A stretch of 64,000 nucleotides of DNA from Gnetum montanum (Eukaryota > Streptophyta > Gnetopsida > Gnetales > Gnetaceae): contig MNCI01007747.1 in the NCBI GenBank assembly GCA_015680685.1, positions 418,901-482,900 of the forward strand. The letters run 5' to 3'. A model generated the notes under the pieces. The model ran no database searches and was not told the DNA's origin. It saw nothing but the letters and a program-made list of their open reading frames with translations. Each line of letters begins with the position of its first letter. The stretch's first letter is position 1. Both the position numbers and the translations under genes were made by a program. Positions 34,772 to 46,700 of this stretch are shown one piece after another.

Positions 34772-35613
34772 TGATGAGTCATGAATTTTCTAGCTATGAT
34801 ATCACTACTGTACATGATATTGCGTATGTGATATTGCATTCGTTGTGATATCATGCACATGATATCATGTTGCACCACCAAATGTATAAATAATAGGTGG
34901 CTCTCCCTTGTTTCTCAGTTTATGTTAGATTGTAGCTAGACTATGGAAGTTTTGTCCCTCTAGAGTTAGAATATTTTCTAGTGTCTATCCGTAGTGTGGT
35001 GAATGTAATTGTATGGAATCCTTTATTTCAGTGTGACATACTTGGACAAGCACATGACCAACAATAAATATCGAGATTACTTCATCATTGCAACATTCAC
35101 ATAGTTTAATTATTTATTTAATTGTTATTTATTACTTTCCTTGTTAATCTCCTCTCACCCTTAAAATCATATTAAAATGCAGAATGAGTACGACTTGATT
35201 ATGAGAATTTAAGTATGACTACTTGCTAACCCAGTAGCATACCTAGGATCTATTCTTGGTAATCCCAGTGCTAGTCGTGCACGAAGTTCAAGATGCATAT
35301 GGATAATTCAAGGAATGGATGCTCATCGTACTTAGGCTAGTTTAGATTCTATTACCCTTTTCCTCCTAGCTTATTTAATCTTATTTTCCATTACCTTCAG
35401 GAGTAGCATTAGGTTAGAACACATTATACACCTCACTTTGGACTAAACCATATGTGACAAAGATAATACTAGTCCAGGTTGGAAGATAGCGAACTACAAC
35501 CTAAGGCTAACTATCTAGGCACAACAACTAGTCCATCTATAGAGTTCGACTGGATTGCACATGTAATGCTCGTATTCGTATGGTTGAGTGTAGGGGCACC
35601 TCGCCACTCATCA
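34772..35613 (+). repeat. 5' LTR of element D
   Basis: 842 bp, TGATGAGTCATGAATTTT to CACTCATCA. TATAAATA at 34885-34892. A cluster of GATATC/GATATT words in short palindromes lies upstream at 34797-34870. Confidence 0.93.
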
Positions 35614-35633
35614 TAGGCACCGTTGCCGGGGAC
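35614..35633 (+). other. Primer-binding site of element D
   Basis: TAGGCACCGTTGCCGGGGAC directly follows the LTR; it differs in the first bases from the tRNA-Asp type TGGCGCCGTTGCCGGGGA known from Athila-like elements. Confidence 0.85.
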
Positions 35634-35746
35634 GGTGCTAGTTATCTAGATTAGTTATATCATATAAGGTCACTATAAAGGACTTAATGATATATCTTTT
35701 AGAAAAAAATAATTATAAAAAGTTACATACAAATTCACACATAACA

Positions 35747-37717
35747 ATGCCTCTCCTATAAGATCATGATAATGCCATGCTTAGTGAGGAAGTTCATTGG
35801 AGAACCAATGAACTATATGATGATGAAGATTGGAGTATACAACCCGAGGTGGAGGTTTCTTATAAATAGCAACAAAAGCAACATCATCCCAACACACGAA
35901 AGCATAACTTACAGGATGAAGATGAACCCCTACTAGCCACTACAAGCTTAACACAAATACAAGAGGCTGTTCAAATCTCATGTAGGCATCATAAAGAGAG
36001 CCATCTACCCAGGGTTGATTTAAAAAACTTTCCTTCCTTTTTAGGAGGCTATGACTTAGATCCATATCAACATTTACAAGCCTTCTACAATGTCTACACA
36101 TGTAATAACATTGATAACGGTTGGAAAAAACTTAAGCTCTTTCCTATGACACTCATTGACCAAGCTAAAGTATGGTATAGATCGTTAAAATCAAATTCAA
36201 TATGACGTTGGTCAACAATGGTGGAAGTCTTTAACAAAAAATATCAAGCCTACACAAGAGTGTCAGCCTTGAGGAAACAAATCCAAGGATGGAAACAAGC
36301 ACAACATGAACCCTTGAACATGGCCTTAGAAAGATATTATGCACTGTTAAACAACTGTCCAGGCCATGGGTTTTCCAAGGAAAGGCTAATGTACCATATC
36401 ATTGATGGGCTACGTAATGAAACAAAAGAAACCCTGGGGATGTATGCCCAAGGTCAACTATATGAACTACGAACCCATCAAGTCCAAGAGCTTATTAAGT
36501 AGATAGCAAAAGAATAAGGAGAATTGACCAGATGGGAGAGTGTTGAAAAACATCAATGGGACAATGATCTCAACTTAACAAAGGTCCATGATCATACAAA
36601 GGAGAAATCAACCAATCACAAGGAGAAAGAACCATCTTTGCTGATACAACAAACATTAGAAGAAGTCGAGGAAGAGATCAATAAGATGTTGAAATGGACG
36701 TATCAAAAGTGTGGAGAATATATCAACATCATTGGAGATAAAGCTTAACAACCCAAGAAGCAGGGAAAAATAATAGACAATCGGAAAGAAGGGATAAGGA
36801 AAATAAGGGCTCAGCTGCTAATCATACATATGAATGCAACATATGCCTGTACAATCACCCCAAGGACCAACGCCCAATATTGTTACATTTATATGAGCAT
36901 TGTGGAAACACGTTACATCCACAGTTCGTACAAAGATACTGTGTTCGATCACAGTGGCAACAATCCCAATCATGGGGGAATCCACCCTTAGATTGGGGAC
37001 ACCCTTCATATCATTTGAATCCAAATGCTTATCTTGTTCAACATCCTATTTCTCCAACTGGGCCAAAATACTCTATCTCACCACATCACTATTCTCCACA
37101 ATACTATCAACCCATGCCTCCAACATAACCACCATCTTGCGTATCTTATACACCTCCTAACTTTCAACATTCTCATCCTTTCCCTCCTTATGCATCACCA
37201 CCAACTATTCCTAAGGTGTCTGCACCACCACAACAACACTTGTGCTACTACTACTAACAATAGTGAAAATCCTCCTCAACATCAAAAGCATCTTTTCTTT
37301 AAACATGTCCGTAAGAAGGGACAACATAATTTCGAGACCACTGCATCCTCCAACTCAGCACAAGTCCCACACTATGGTGCACCCTTATTTTTGAACCCAT
37401 CACCTTATGTTACTTTATTAGGGCCACCAACTCACACTCCAACAACAATACAGCCTAATGAACACAACCGTGGAGAGCAACAACCCAATCTTTGCATATC
37501 ATTTAATGGTCCCAAATACCATAGTGGGTCAACTCATTATCTGGGAACTACATCGTATAAAGTGCCCTACTATGCTTACTACAATCAAGTGTGTGAACCC
37601 CGATGGGGTAAGTATGGACCAGTCCCAATATTTTCAACATGCAAGAATCCTCATCTTCCATTTATTAATCCTTGTCATCCTCAACCAATTAGTTATGGGG
37701 GATATCCCCAATTTTAA
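35747..37717 (+). pseudogene. gag of element D
   Basis: ATG at 35747 starts a decayed frame. The capsid domain is at about 36010-36460: FPSFLGGYDLDPYQHLQAFY, LIDQAKVWYRSL, LNMALERYYALLNNCPGHGF, YHIIDGL, which is close to Athila gag. A coiled or charged region (36520-36750) follows, then a Cys-His segment at 36835-36930 (CNICLYNHPKDQRPILLHLY) shared with E. The C-terminus to 37717 is rich in Pro, Tyr, His and Gln (YSISPHHYSPQYYQPMPPT). Stops near 35760, 35867, 36202, 36500, 36515 and later, plus frame changes after about 36750, make it a pseudogene. The role would be capsid formation. Confidence 0.85.
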
Positions 37718-39634
37718 TAACAAGGATTAATAAATATTTTTCATTTTCTTTAATTTTTCAATTTTTGTTTTCCAATTTTTCATTTTTCAACTCTTGTTTT
37801 ATCTTTTTGTCTTTTTAGTATTTTTGTCCTTTTACATTTTTTTTGTAATTAATCTCATCTAGGAATAAAACACTCATGTGGATCATTGGTTGAGATGTGT
37901 TCTATGTTATCGAGTCTCAAGCAATCAATTATTTGGAATAGTGAGCCCATTACACCGACTCATACACTCTACAAATAAGAGGTTCTATTCGAGGGTACAA
38001 TGATATTTTTGACATTTTTAAAACTTAAAATTAATTTTGTGTTCATTATACCTAGAATTAAGAAGGATGGACCAAGATGGAATGATTAGGGTGTGACATC
38101 AAGGGGATTTGAAGATTCTCTTTGATGACGTCTATGGGTGTTATCATGCAACATGGTTGTACTAAGATCCTTGTAGATTTAATGAAAAATGGGAGTAAGA
38201 GTAATGAAAAGGGCACTCAAAAATTAATGTTATGCTAGGGGGTCCCACAAGAAAGACATGCAACCATTCCTGAAGGTTGGTGGCTTCTCTGGATTCAGTA
38301 AAGTCAAAAAAAAGGAAAGAGAAAAAGAAAAGGAAAAAGGAAGTGCCATAAAACAAAAATGACACCTCCCTTAAAAAAAACGCCAAGTGATCGTATGTTG
38401 TGTTGTTATGGTACTCTCATAGTTGCTCATCATGAGATGAAATAATGCGATGTCACTGATTAGAGGAATGGACTTGATTCTGATCTTGGAACGATGGGTT
38501 AATGACACCTTAATCATGCTTTACATGCAGGATTCACTACGTCCTAGGTCAGTTACCTCATGTCCCAAGCTTTGCAATCCTTGCTATCACCATCTCATCT
38601 CACTGTTCATGTAATTGTAGTGTGTGTTCTGTGTAGCATAGAATTCTCAACTCATTCTAGTGATATTTACATGTGTGTGTTTTGTGGAGTTAGTGTGGAT
38701 TGCATTTAACCCTTCTAGTGCCCATGGACACTTTAAGTGTAGTTACAGAAGGGCATTATAGGTTGGAACCTACTTTGGGGAGGACCCACTTGTGTAATCT
38801 TTTGTAATCTTCACTTATGACATAGCTCACACATACCATTTATTACCCTTAGCATATTGTTCATGATATTCTTTCCCTTATTACTATCCCTATGATTCAA
38901 AGTTCCTATGAATCATCACATAGCCTTTTTCTCTACCATCCGAGGTCCTTATTGATAAATTCCACACCATCATAATTTTTGTGCCTTCAGAACTAGTTGA
39001 ATTACCTCGAAACACTTTAAAAATTGTTAAGATGTCCTTATTTTACATTATTTAATTTCAAAAACATATTAAACATTCGGTACATTCTCTAAGTGCCCTA
39101 ACTTTGATGAAAATATATATTTGTGACCCCCCTGTGCTAATCACCGTCATTTGCAACTATTCACACAGGGGAAGTTTTTCAAATTCCTCTTTACAACTCA
39201 TGGTTGCACATCCCATGCTTTCATATCCATAACTCGCTCCCTGGTACTCCGATTTTCATTCCATTTGAACCTACTTGACCTTGGAGTGTTTAGCTTAGTT
39301 GTGGGGGAGGGGCACATGCCGAATAGCACATAAATTTTTAAAAAAATTAAAATTTTTTGAAATTCATCATCACCCAAAGGATATCTTTAAGGGTAATTAG
39401 TTTTAAAATTAAGAATAAAATGTGTCAAAAACAATTTAATCCCCTTAGCTATACTAGAAAATTAAATTTGGAAACCACCTAAGCAAAGAGGACTCAATAT
39501 TATAATCTTTTGGGGACATGTTCTTCTAATAATTAACATCACATGAAAATAAAGTAAATCTATTAAGGTAAGAAGTAAGGTATAACCTAACTTTGGTAAC
39601 AACCTTACTAACGATTGGTCCCATGTGATTATAG
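37718..39634 (+). other. Spacer between gag and ORF2 in element D
   Basis: No coding frame is supported. The block at about 38080-38340 (GTGACATCAAGGGGATTTG, ATCCTTGTAGATTTAA, AAGGTTGGTGGCTT) is clearly conserved with E on its minus strand (about 56300-56060), although it does not encode protein in either copy. Confidence 0.75.
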
Positions 39635-40402
39635 ATGGCCCCAACACACAGACAATAGGAAGGTCTTGCTCAAGGTGTGATCAAAAAACCTAGGAGAGGT
39701 GAAGGACAAGTTCTTGCTAAACAAATTGCAGAGCAGGAGGAACAATCATTTAGCATCCATCAAGAAGACCCTGCTGCTGTATAATCAAGGAAGTTAGAAG
39801 AAGGAGTTTCTGCAATGTTTGAACAAGAATGATATCTCACACTGACCTAGGATTGTGTTTAGACCATCCATGAAAGGTCCATATTCACTATAGTGATCAT
39901 GGAATTAAACTTTGGAACTTTCACAGAATTTTCTTTAGAGGTTGTTAGGGATCACCTCAAATGATCCCCATTATGGCCTACCCTCTCTAAAAGTGGTGCT
40001 TGGTACTTAGGGGAAATGTACCAATTTTTGCACAATAAAGAAGAAGACACCATGGTTAACAATTGTGGTGTAACTATTGATTTCTCTATTCAAGTCATTT
40101 CAAAAGTATTAAACCTTCAGAATACAAGGCTAAAGGTTGCTTATAACTAGATGGAGACTTTCCGAACCGAGCAACTTAATAAACTTTTGACAGAGAGTAA
40201 AAGGATGGTAGAAGAAAAAGAGAAGGCTAACTAGGATGACTCTATGGCACAAGTGCAAACTTACGTGCATGCCAAGGCATTCAAGGCCTTATAAGAGGAA
40301 AAAATCTAGGCCATACTTCAATGACATCAAATCCCAAGACTTGGAGTGCAAGAAAAGGGAAAGACACCTATGGAGGAGCCACCACCACCAGGAACTACAT
40401 GA
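39635..40402 (+). pseudogene. ORF2 of element D, internally deleted
   Basis: ATG at 39635 follows GTGATTATAG, a possible 3' splice site. The N-terminal part (AEQEEQSFSIHQE), a central domain (IMELNFGTFTEF, SGAWYLGEMYQFLHNKEED, NNCGVTIDF) and the C-terminal tail PMEEPPPPGTT all match ORF2 of E, but about 1.9 kb in between is absent. The central domain resembles plant-transposon-associated proteins of the Transposase_32 type and Athila extra ORFs; I make that comparison from memory of the pattern. It is not RT, integrase or protease. Interrupted by TAG and TGA stops. Function unknown. Confidence 0.7.
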
Positions 40403-40584
40403 GTTCCACCAATTTTGTAATCATAGGATTTTCTTTTGTGTTTTGTCTCAATTTTGTTCTGACTCCACACTGCGGCATGAATCCATTCTAGTCAGTCAAT
40501 AATCCCATACCTATCCACTGTGTAATCAATGAAGCTTGTTCTTTCTGTAACTTGAGTATGAGTTTTCATTCAGTCATGGGGGTA

Positions 40585-41505
40585 TGATCAGTCATGAATT
40601 TGTTGCCTATGATATCACTACCATGATATCATAGTCGTGATATTGCATAGGCTACGATATCGTGTACGCAATGTATCATACACGATATCACGTCTTTTCC
40701 TGCAATATACTATACACGATATCGCGTCATGCTGCCAAATCTATAAATAAGAGGTGGCTCTCCCTTTTTCTCAGTTTATGTTAGATTGTAGCTAGACTCT
40801 GGCAATTTTGTCCCTCTAGAGTTAGAATATTTTCTAGTGTCTACCCAGAGTGTGGTGAATGTAATTGTACAACATCCTTTATTCGAGTGTGACNCAAGTC
40901 GTACTCATTCCACGTTTTAACATGAGTTTAAGGGTGAGAAGAGATTAACTAGGAAAGCAATAAATAATAATTAAAGAAATAATTAAACTAATTGAATGCT
41001 GCAATGATGAAGTAATCTCGATCTTTATTGCTGGTCATGTGTGTGTCCAAGTANNNNNNNNNNNNNNNNNNNNNNNNNNNNNNNNNNNNNNNNNNNNNNN
41101 NNNNNNNNNNNNNNNNNNNNNNNNNNNNNNNGTACCTAGGATTTGCACTTGGTAATCCTAGTGGTAGTCATGCACAAAGTCCAAGATGTGTACGGATAAT
41201 CAAGGAATGGATGCTCATTGCACTTAGGCTAGTTTATATTCTCTTACCCTTTTCCTCCTAGCTTTGTTAATCTTATTTTACATTACCTTTAGGATTAGCA
41301 TTAGGTTAGAGCACATCATACACCTCACTCTGGACTAAACCATATGTGACAAAGACAAAACTAGTCCAAGTGGGAAGATAGCAAACTGCGACCTAAGGCT
41401 AACTATCTAGGTGCCACAACTAGTTTGTTTGCGAAGTTCAACCAAATCACACGTATCATGCTCATATTCATATGGTTAAGTGTAGGGGTATCTCACCACT
41501 CATCA
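40585..41505 (+). repeat. 3' LTR of element D, with a misoriented contig
   Basis: TATAAATA at 40742-40749; preceded by the polypurine tract CATGGGGGTA (about 40575-40584). The segment 40895-41053 is the reverse complement of the matching 5' LTR segment (about 35039-35199) and is bounded by a single N at 40894 and the N run at 41054-41131, so it is most likely a contig placed backwards. After the gap the LTR continues in normal orientation to ACTCATCA. Confidence 0.9.
41054..41131. other. Assembly gap (78 N)
   Basis: Right border of the inverted contig in the 3' LTR of D. Confidence 0.95.
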
Positions 41506-41591
41506 GTAGCCATTGCTACTATAATGACTCACACTTCCATAAGTAATGGTAGCCACTTCATCAATTATAGTATGCCTAATGATGAATGCCA

Positions 41592-43232
41592 TGTTATTTC
41601 TTGGATGTAGCTAAAGGCACTAAGAGTTGAAGGGAGAGGGGGATGAATTTAGGCTTTAAAAAAATTTGAGTTAAAAAAATATTTGAGAAAAAGCCCCAAA
41701 GTAACTTAATGCAGAAATCTAAACACTTATGCACAAAATAGTAAATAGACACTAAGTTTTTCTTGGTGCAACATGTATAGAATCAAAATTTGATTCTAAA
41801 TTAATTATGGCATTAAGAGAGCTATTAAAACCAACTTATATTCTTTTCTATGAAAATTCCTTCCACTTAGGCTAACATGACAATGAGTTATTTAAAGAAA
41901 ATATGAATCTATTTTATTCTTATGGCTCTTCTTCTTTTTAAAATAAGGTTTTCTTGTCCATGTGGTTAAAAAAGTTGAGATGGTAGAACTATTTTGAAAG
42001 AGCTTTGTAGAACCAAACATAGGTTCTAAAGTTTTGTTCTATGAGTTGATATGGTAAGGAATCTAATAAAATAAAAAATCTATTCTAAAGCTTTTCTAAA
42101 AAGAATGAAATTTTCAACTAAGATTATATATGTAGAAAAAGAAAAAAATGCTAGTGTCGTAGAACTATTCTTTAACAAGCTTTCATAGAACCAAGAAATA
42201 GTTTTAGAGCCAATTCTAAATAAGAGCTTATTTCAAAAGGTTATGTGGTAAAGATAATTAAAGAAGCCCTTCATAGAATTAAAAATTGGTTTTAAAAGCT
42301 AGTTCTATGTAACGCTTTCTTTCTTAGTTGACATGGAAGAGCTATTTCTCATCCCTTCATAGAACCAAAAAAAATATTCTACAAGATAAACTAGATTAAA
42401 ATTATTTTATAAACATGCTCTAAAAAGTATTTAAGCTTAGACCCACTAGGTCCTATTAAAAAAAAAAGTTGATGTGGTAGAACCAATTTGAGCTATCTTT
42501 GTAGAGCTAAAATAAAAATTTGAGCTAGATTAAAATTTTTTTTTGAGTGTATGTGATGCTAAGCTATTAGCATTATTCTAGACAAGCTATGTAGAACAAA
42601 AAAATGGTTCTACATGCTAATGTGGAAAATAAAAAATTCCCTATAAGTTAAGGTGAAAGCTGAAATTTGCATAAAATGAAAGCTTTACTATAAATCCAAA
42701 CCTACAACCAAGCTCAAAACATATACCAATAATTCCCTTTTTGTAATTGGGTGAGCTTACAAAGAAAGCTTGAACAAGAGGAAGATCATGTACATAAACA
42801 CACAAAAATTTCCTAAAAAGTAGTTTCAAGCTCAAAATCACTATATAGATCAACTCAGCTCATACATACAAATTATAATCAGAAAACTTAGCAAGCTCTT
42901 AATAACTAGTGCCAACTTAAAGATAAGTAAATAATCATCATAACACAACTCATATAAATCAAGCTTATAACACAGCCACTCAATTAAACACCACATCTAA
43001 CTAATCATACACACATAGTTCATAATTAGTCAAGCAATTAGGAGACTACTATAACTCAAAATAGATAAAATAGATGAATATAACTCATCCAAGCATAAAG
43101 TAAGCTAAGAAATGTTGCATGCTTATACATTAAGAATGCAGAGGAATCATCTTCACTATTTTCTAACAAAATATTACATACATAATCACATCATCTTTCT
43201 GAGAAAATAGCATATACACAAAAGGTTAAAAT
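41592..43232 (-). repeat. 3' LTR of element G
   Basis: Ends (element sense) with GAAATAACA. Repeated phrases such as GGTTCTA and ATGTGGTAGAAC occur through it. Relative to the right LTR it lacks about 730 bp (present at about 49060-49790) and has about 480 bp that the right LTR lacks. The inner boundary is approximate. Confidence 0.8.
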
Positions 43233-43245
43233 GAATCTCCCCCTT
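43233..43245 (-). other. Polypurine tract of element G
   Basis: On the minus strand GAAAGGGGGAGAT lies directly at the LTR start; AAGGGGGAGATT is typical of copia elements. Confidence 0.8.
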
Positions 43246-43780
43246 TCATTAAAAAAATTAAGCTCAAAACACAAATATAAACATAGGAAAACAACAAAAA
43301 GAGATATGCATAAGAGCTTAACTAAAAAACACATTGATCTTGTTAATAACTAAAATGTCAATCTCAAGATAAAGATGTAATAATGAAAGAACAACTCGGC
43401 ATATAAAAAAATATAAAAGCCATAAGAATAGATGAGAGAGTCAAGTAGCAAATCAAAAAGCATCATAGCTATGGATATTCATAAGAGATTTTGGATTAAT
43501 TAAGAGGATTTTAAAAATCTTGGAAAATATCTAAGAAGAGTAGAGGTTATGAGGTATCAAACATTGATGTATATTGAATCTAGAGAAAAGTATAAAAGAA
43601 ATAGAGAAGAGTGGAAGGCCCAAGAAAAATATTAGTAAGAAGGTGAAAATAATTATTATACAAAAATATTAGGAAAACAAGGTTATCCTCTAGTCATGAT
43701 TCCCATAGGGAATGCTTGAATCCATAGGATATGGATCTAAAGATTCAATAGACTCCACATGGATACTTGGTTCTTCTGTT
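43246..43780. other. Non-coding 3' interior of element G
   Basis: Between the end of RNase H and the polypurine tract; AT-rich, no gene seen. Confidence 0.6.
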
Positions 43781-46700
43781 ACGTCTTGAAAGTATCATGC
43801 TTCCCTACATTACATGCTTACCTACTCCCCTTTCAATAAAGATTATTAGCTTATAAATCCCTAAACTAGTGCTAGGAGTTTTAGAAGCTTATGTAGCTTT
43901 GGATAAAATAGCTTATGTAGCCTTTTTAAAAATATCCAATCTTTGTTCTTTGGATAAAATATATTATAATTTTACTATTTTCAACTCTACTTGATCTATA
44001 AGAAAATTATATTTAATCTCAATATATTTATTTTTACTATGAAAATAGGATTTTTAAAGATAGAAATACTAGCATTATTATCATAATGAATAGTTATTGA
44101 ATGAGAGAATGTTATACCAAAAAGATTTAATACTTTCCTCATCTAAATAATCTATGTGTAGTAGTGTGAGACTACAACATATTCAACTTCAGCTAATGAT
44201 AATGCTATAGAGTTCTACTTTTTTCTTAGCCATGATACCAATCTATTACAAAGAAAATGAAAATTTCCACAGGTGGATTTCTAGTAATCTTTATTTCCTA
44301 CCCAATTTGCATTTGTGAATGCCTATAAATCAGAAGTTCTACTTTTTGGATACCATGGCCCATGAGTAGCTATGCATTTTAGATATCATAAAATTCTCTT
44401 AGCTATAACCAAGTGTGATTCCTTTGGATTTGACTAATGTCTAGAAATCAAGCTAACTACAAAAGCTATGTCTAGACTACTAGCTGTAGCATAATGCAAC
44501 CTTCTGAATATGGATCAATATAGTATAGAATCAATATTTTTTCCATATTCATCCTTGCAAAAGTATAAATTTGTGCTAAGAGTATTTTCACAAGTTTTAG
44601 CTTCTATCATGTGGAAGTGCTTAAGAATTTATCGAACATATTTTGTTTGAGAAATGAAGGTTCCATTCCTAAGTTATTGAATATGTTGACCCAGAAAATG
44701 AGATAGCCCTCTTATCATAGACATTTGAACCTTTGATTTCATAGCTTCAAGAAATTCTTTGCCTAAACTTGAGCTTGTTCCTCCAAATATTATGTCATCA
44801 ACATAAATCTAAGCAAATAAAAACACTATATTTTCCTTTTTAATATAAATAGTACTATTCATATGAGCTTTTAAATACCCATTTTTAACTAAATATGAAT
44901 CACACTTATCATACCACATCCTAGGAGATTTTTTTAAGCATATAAAGCTTTCTATAGCTAATACTTATGATTTGGCTTTTAGTATTAATAAATCCTTTTG
45001 GTTGTTCTATATACACTCTATTTTTTATTTCTCTTTTTAGAAATGTTGATTTGACATCCATCTGGTAAAGCTTAGATCCTTAATAAGCTACAAAAGCTAA
45101 AAGCATTCTAATATATTCCAATCTTGGAACTAGATCAAATGTATCTTGAGAATCAAGTCCCTCTATCTAAGAAAAGCCTTTTGCTACTAATCTTACCTTA
45201 TTGTAGGTTACTTCGTTATGCTCATTGAACTTTTTTACAAAGGTCCACTTTTTTCCCATGATGTTAGCTCCTTTGGGAAATGGAACTAGATCCCAAGTAT
45301 CATTATTTATAATTTTCTTCATTTCTTCATCCATGGCATGCTTTCATTCCTCAGTTCCAAGAATTCCCTAACTATTAGAGGAATGGAAAAAATGAGACAA
45401 CATACTAATAAGCCATGATATGTTATTTCAGCTCTATTATTTCTTGTCCTTTCTCTAAGAGGTATCCTAAGGATATCTACCATGGATATGAACCTATGTG
45501 TTCTTTTCCTCAAGCCATCATTAGATGTAGCTTCTTGTTGTATTTCTTCCTCATTAGTTAAGACTAGCTATTCTTCTTCAATCTTATTATCTTGTTCAGA
45601 TGTTAAAATGCCATCATCATTTTCTTCTTCATATGCATTCATACCTTTCTTAGTCATATTGTTAGTATCTTCTAATAAGTCATCAATCTTAACATAAGGT
45701 GTTTTAACAATCTTTAATGTTTTTAAATTTAGGAAATAATAAGCTTTTGAATGACTATAATATCTAATAAAGAAACCATCTTCACAATCACTATCAATCT
45801 TGTGAATGTTATACTAATTCTTAATATATCACTTACCACCAAAAATTTTAAAATATTAAACATTAGTCATTTTTCCCAACCACATTTGATAAGCGATCTT
45901 ACCAAACATTTGTTGATGATATACACAAATGTCCTAACTACCTCATTCCATAAGTACTTTGGTACATTCTTCTTATTCATCATTGATCTAATCATCTCAA
46001 GTATAATTCTAATTTTCACTCTATAATACCATTTTTTTTAGGTGTTCTAGCTGATGAGAATTATCTCTTGATACTTGAATTTCTTCATGGCTCATAAAAC
46101 TTATTTGAGGTGAACTCATCACCATTATTAGTCCTAATAGATTTGAGTTTAATCCCTATTTCACTTTCAACCATGCTTTTAAATGCCTTAAAATGTTTAA
46201 ATACATCAAGACGTTTCTCAATACATGCTAGCCATAACATTCTAATATAATGATAAATTATAAGAAAGAAATATTTACTATCATCAAAACTAGCTATATC
46301 AAAAGGCCCATAGACATACATATGTAGTAATTCAAGTTTGTCTTTACAATGAAAATTCACTAGCTTAAAGATAGCTCTAGTTTTCTTACCATGTTGGCAT
46401 GCAAAACCAACCTCTTCCAGATGACTTACCTAAGAAATGCCTTTGACACTTTGAGCCTTAATGAGAGCTTGAATGTTTCCTGAGCTTAAGTCTTGTAGTC
46501 TTTTATGCCATAACCTACTCCTACTTATCTCATTAATAAGATTTAGACATTTAGGTTACTCATTTATAGAATATAAATTATTTCTTGTTCAAGTAACATA
46601 AACTTTAAAAATCCTTTTCTTTATTTCCTAATATACATTTCTCATTCATGAAATAGATATTATAACCTTCTCTTGAGAATAATCCTAGATTAACAAATTA

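Larger units (their letters stand above)
34767..41510 (+). mobile_element. Element D: Athila-like element with gag and ORF2 but no pol
   Basis: The element proper is 34772-41505, flanked by perfect 5-bp target-site duplications GTAGC (34767-34771 and 41506-41510). LTRs begin TGATGAGTCATG and end ACTCATCA. A tRNA-Asp-type PBS follows the 5' LTR and a G-rich polypurine tract precedes the 3' LTR. The interior has gag, a spacer of about 1.9 kb and a second ORF, with no RT, RNase H, integrase or protease, so it must depend on enzymes supplied in trans. LTRs differ at roughly one site in eight by eye, so the insertion is old. Element E is a sister copy. Confidence 0.93.

Noticed and set aside
37025-37717. 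230-codon frame in D as a separate gene
   Set aside because: It is a shifted frame over the Pro/Tyr-rich gag C-terminus; the neighbouring frame has the gag-like composition.
40895-41053. Biological inversion within an LTR
   Set aside because: Both borders coincide with N characters, so a scaffolding error is the simpler explanation.
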